In this document: positions 17,898-18,156 of the stretch, in pieces
How the letters are laid out: each line of letters begins with the position of its first letter
Numbering within the stretch: position 1 is the stretch's first letter
The notes under the pieces: model-generated
Databases searched by the model: none
Told to the model about the DNA's origin: nothing
Seen by the model: only the letters and a program-made list of their open reading frames with translations
Translations under genes and position numbers: made by a program
NCBI GenBank assembly: GCA_019428955.1
Contig: JAHYJF010000036.1
Span: forward strand, 1 to 18,156
From: Burkholderiaceae bacterium
GTDB lineage: Bacteria; Pseudomonadota; Gammaproteobacteria; Burkholderiales; Burkholderiaceae_E
DNA: 18,156 nucleotides
Direction: 5' to 3'

Positions 17898-18156
17898 ATG
17901 CCCGGAGTACCCACTGCAAGCCAGCTATTGATCACCATCGGCCTGTGCCTGGCCACCACCTTGACGAGCGCCGCGATGGCGCAGGAAATGGTCAGCGTCA
18001 AGGTCAATTCCCTCAACATGCGCACCGGACCGAGTACCCGCACCGGGGTGTTGTGGGAATTGAAGCGCGGTTACCCGCTCAAGGTCATCAAGAAGCAGCA
18101 TAGCTGGTTGCAGGTGCGAGATTTCGAGGGCGACACCGGCTGGGTAGCGCGTTCGC
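17898..18156 (+). CDS. Secreted bacterial SH3-domain protein, N-terminal part, cut by window edge
   Basis: 86 codons are visible. The signal peptide is residues 1 to about 28, cleaved near AMA-QE. An SH3_3-type domain follows: VSVKVNSLNMRTGPSTRTGVLWELKRGYPLKVI and WLQVRDFEGDTGWVARS. Such domains bind cell-wall peptides in exported proteins. ATG 17898 follows AAAGGAGAG with GGAG 9 bases upstream. The 88-base gap after the enolase-like gene contains no convincing terminator. It appears unrelated to the upstream operon. Confidence 0.85.
   Translation, partial: MPGVPTASQLLITIGLCLATTLTSAAMAQEMVSVKVNSLNMRTGPSTRTGVLWELKRGYPLKVIKKQHSWLQVRDFEGDTGWVARS

Overview
The window reads as high-GC proteobacterial chromosome, most likely gammaproteobacterial. 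That rests on the M1 peptidase subfamily, the polar amino-acid transporter genes and general codon use, and it is an inference. It has two very different halves, separated by an insertion sequence.

Positions 1-6562 (minus strand) hold a type I restriction-modification operon carrying extra genes. In transcription order these are: hsdM (methyltransferase, GTG start); a gene for an AlbA_2/GHKL-ATPase/winged-helix protein; a short stretch containing a leftover copy of the hsdM 3' end plus strong inverted repeats; hsdS (specificity subunit, two target-recognition domains); an unrecognised 80-codon gene; a shortened RhuM-family gene; and hsdR, which runs off the left edge. Almost every junction is a 4-base ATGA/GTGA overlap, so the set is probably co-transcribed and translationally coupled. 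The exception is the 0.2-kb stretch in front of hsdS. A 46-bp direct repeat there (44/46 identical to the end of hsdM) suggests the AlbA_2 gene was slotted between hsdM and hsdS.

Positions 6737-7839 are a complete IS630-family element with terminal inverted repeats and a TA target duplication. Its transposase has an in-frame TAG just before the last catalytic Glu, so it is probably dead. The right end of the element supplies the ATG of a small DUF3330-like cysteine protein (7835-8023, plus strand). Convergent with that gene is a heavily decayed M1 aminopeptidase pseudogene (8010-10114) with frameshifts and several inferred internal deletions.

Positions 10266-15260 (minus strand) form a catabolic operon. 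It encodes a periplasmic amino-acid-binding protein, two membrane permeases, an ABC ATPase, a DadA-like FAD oxidoreductase and an Asp/Glu-racemase-family enzyme. Together they look like import of a small amino acid or related acid, followed by racemisation and oxidative deamination. Across a 228-bp divergent intergenic region lies a two-gene plus-strand operon: an APH-fold small-molecule kinase overlapping (ATGA) a divergent enolase paralogue. The paralogue keeps the metal ligands and catalytic lysines but replaces the usual catalytic Glu with Asp and an active-site His with Ala. The kinase/enolase pair beside the amino-acid operon is the best candidate for an undescribed metabolic pathway here. 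The loaded type I operon is the best candidate for an unusual defence locus. The window ends inside a secreted SH3-domain protein gene (17898 onward).
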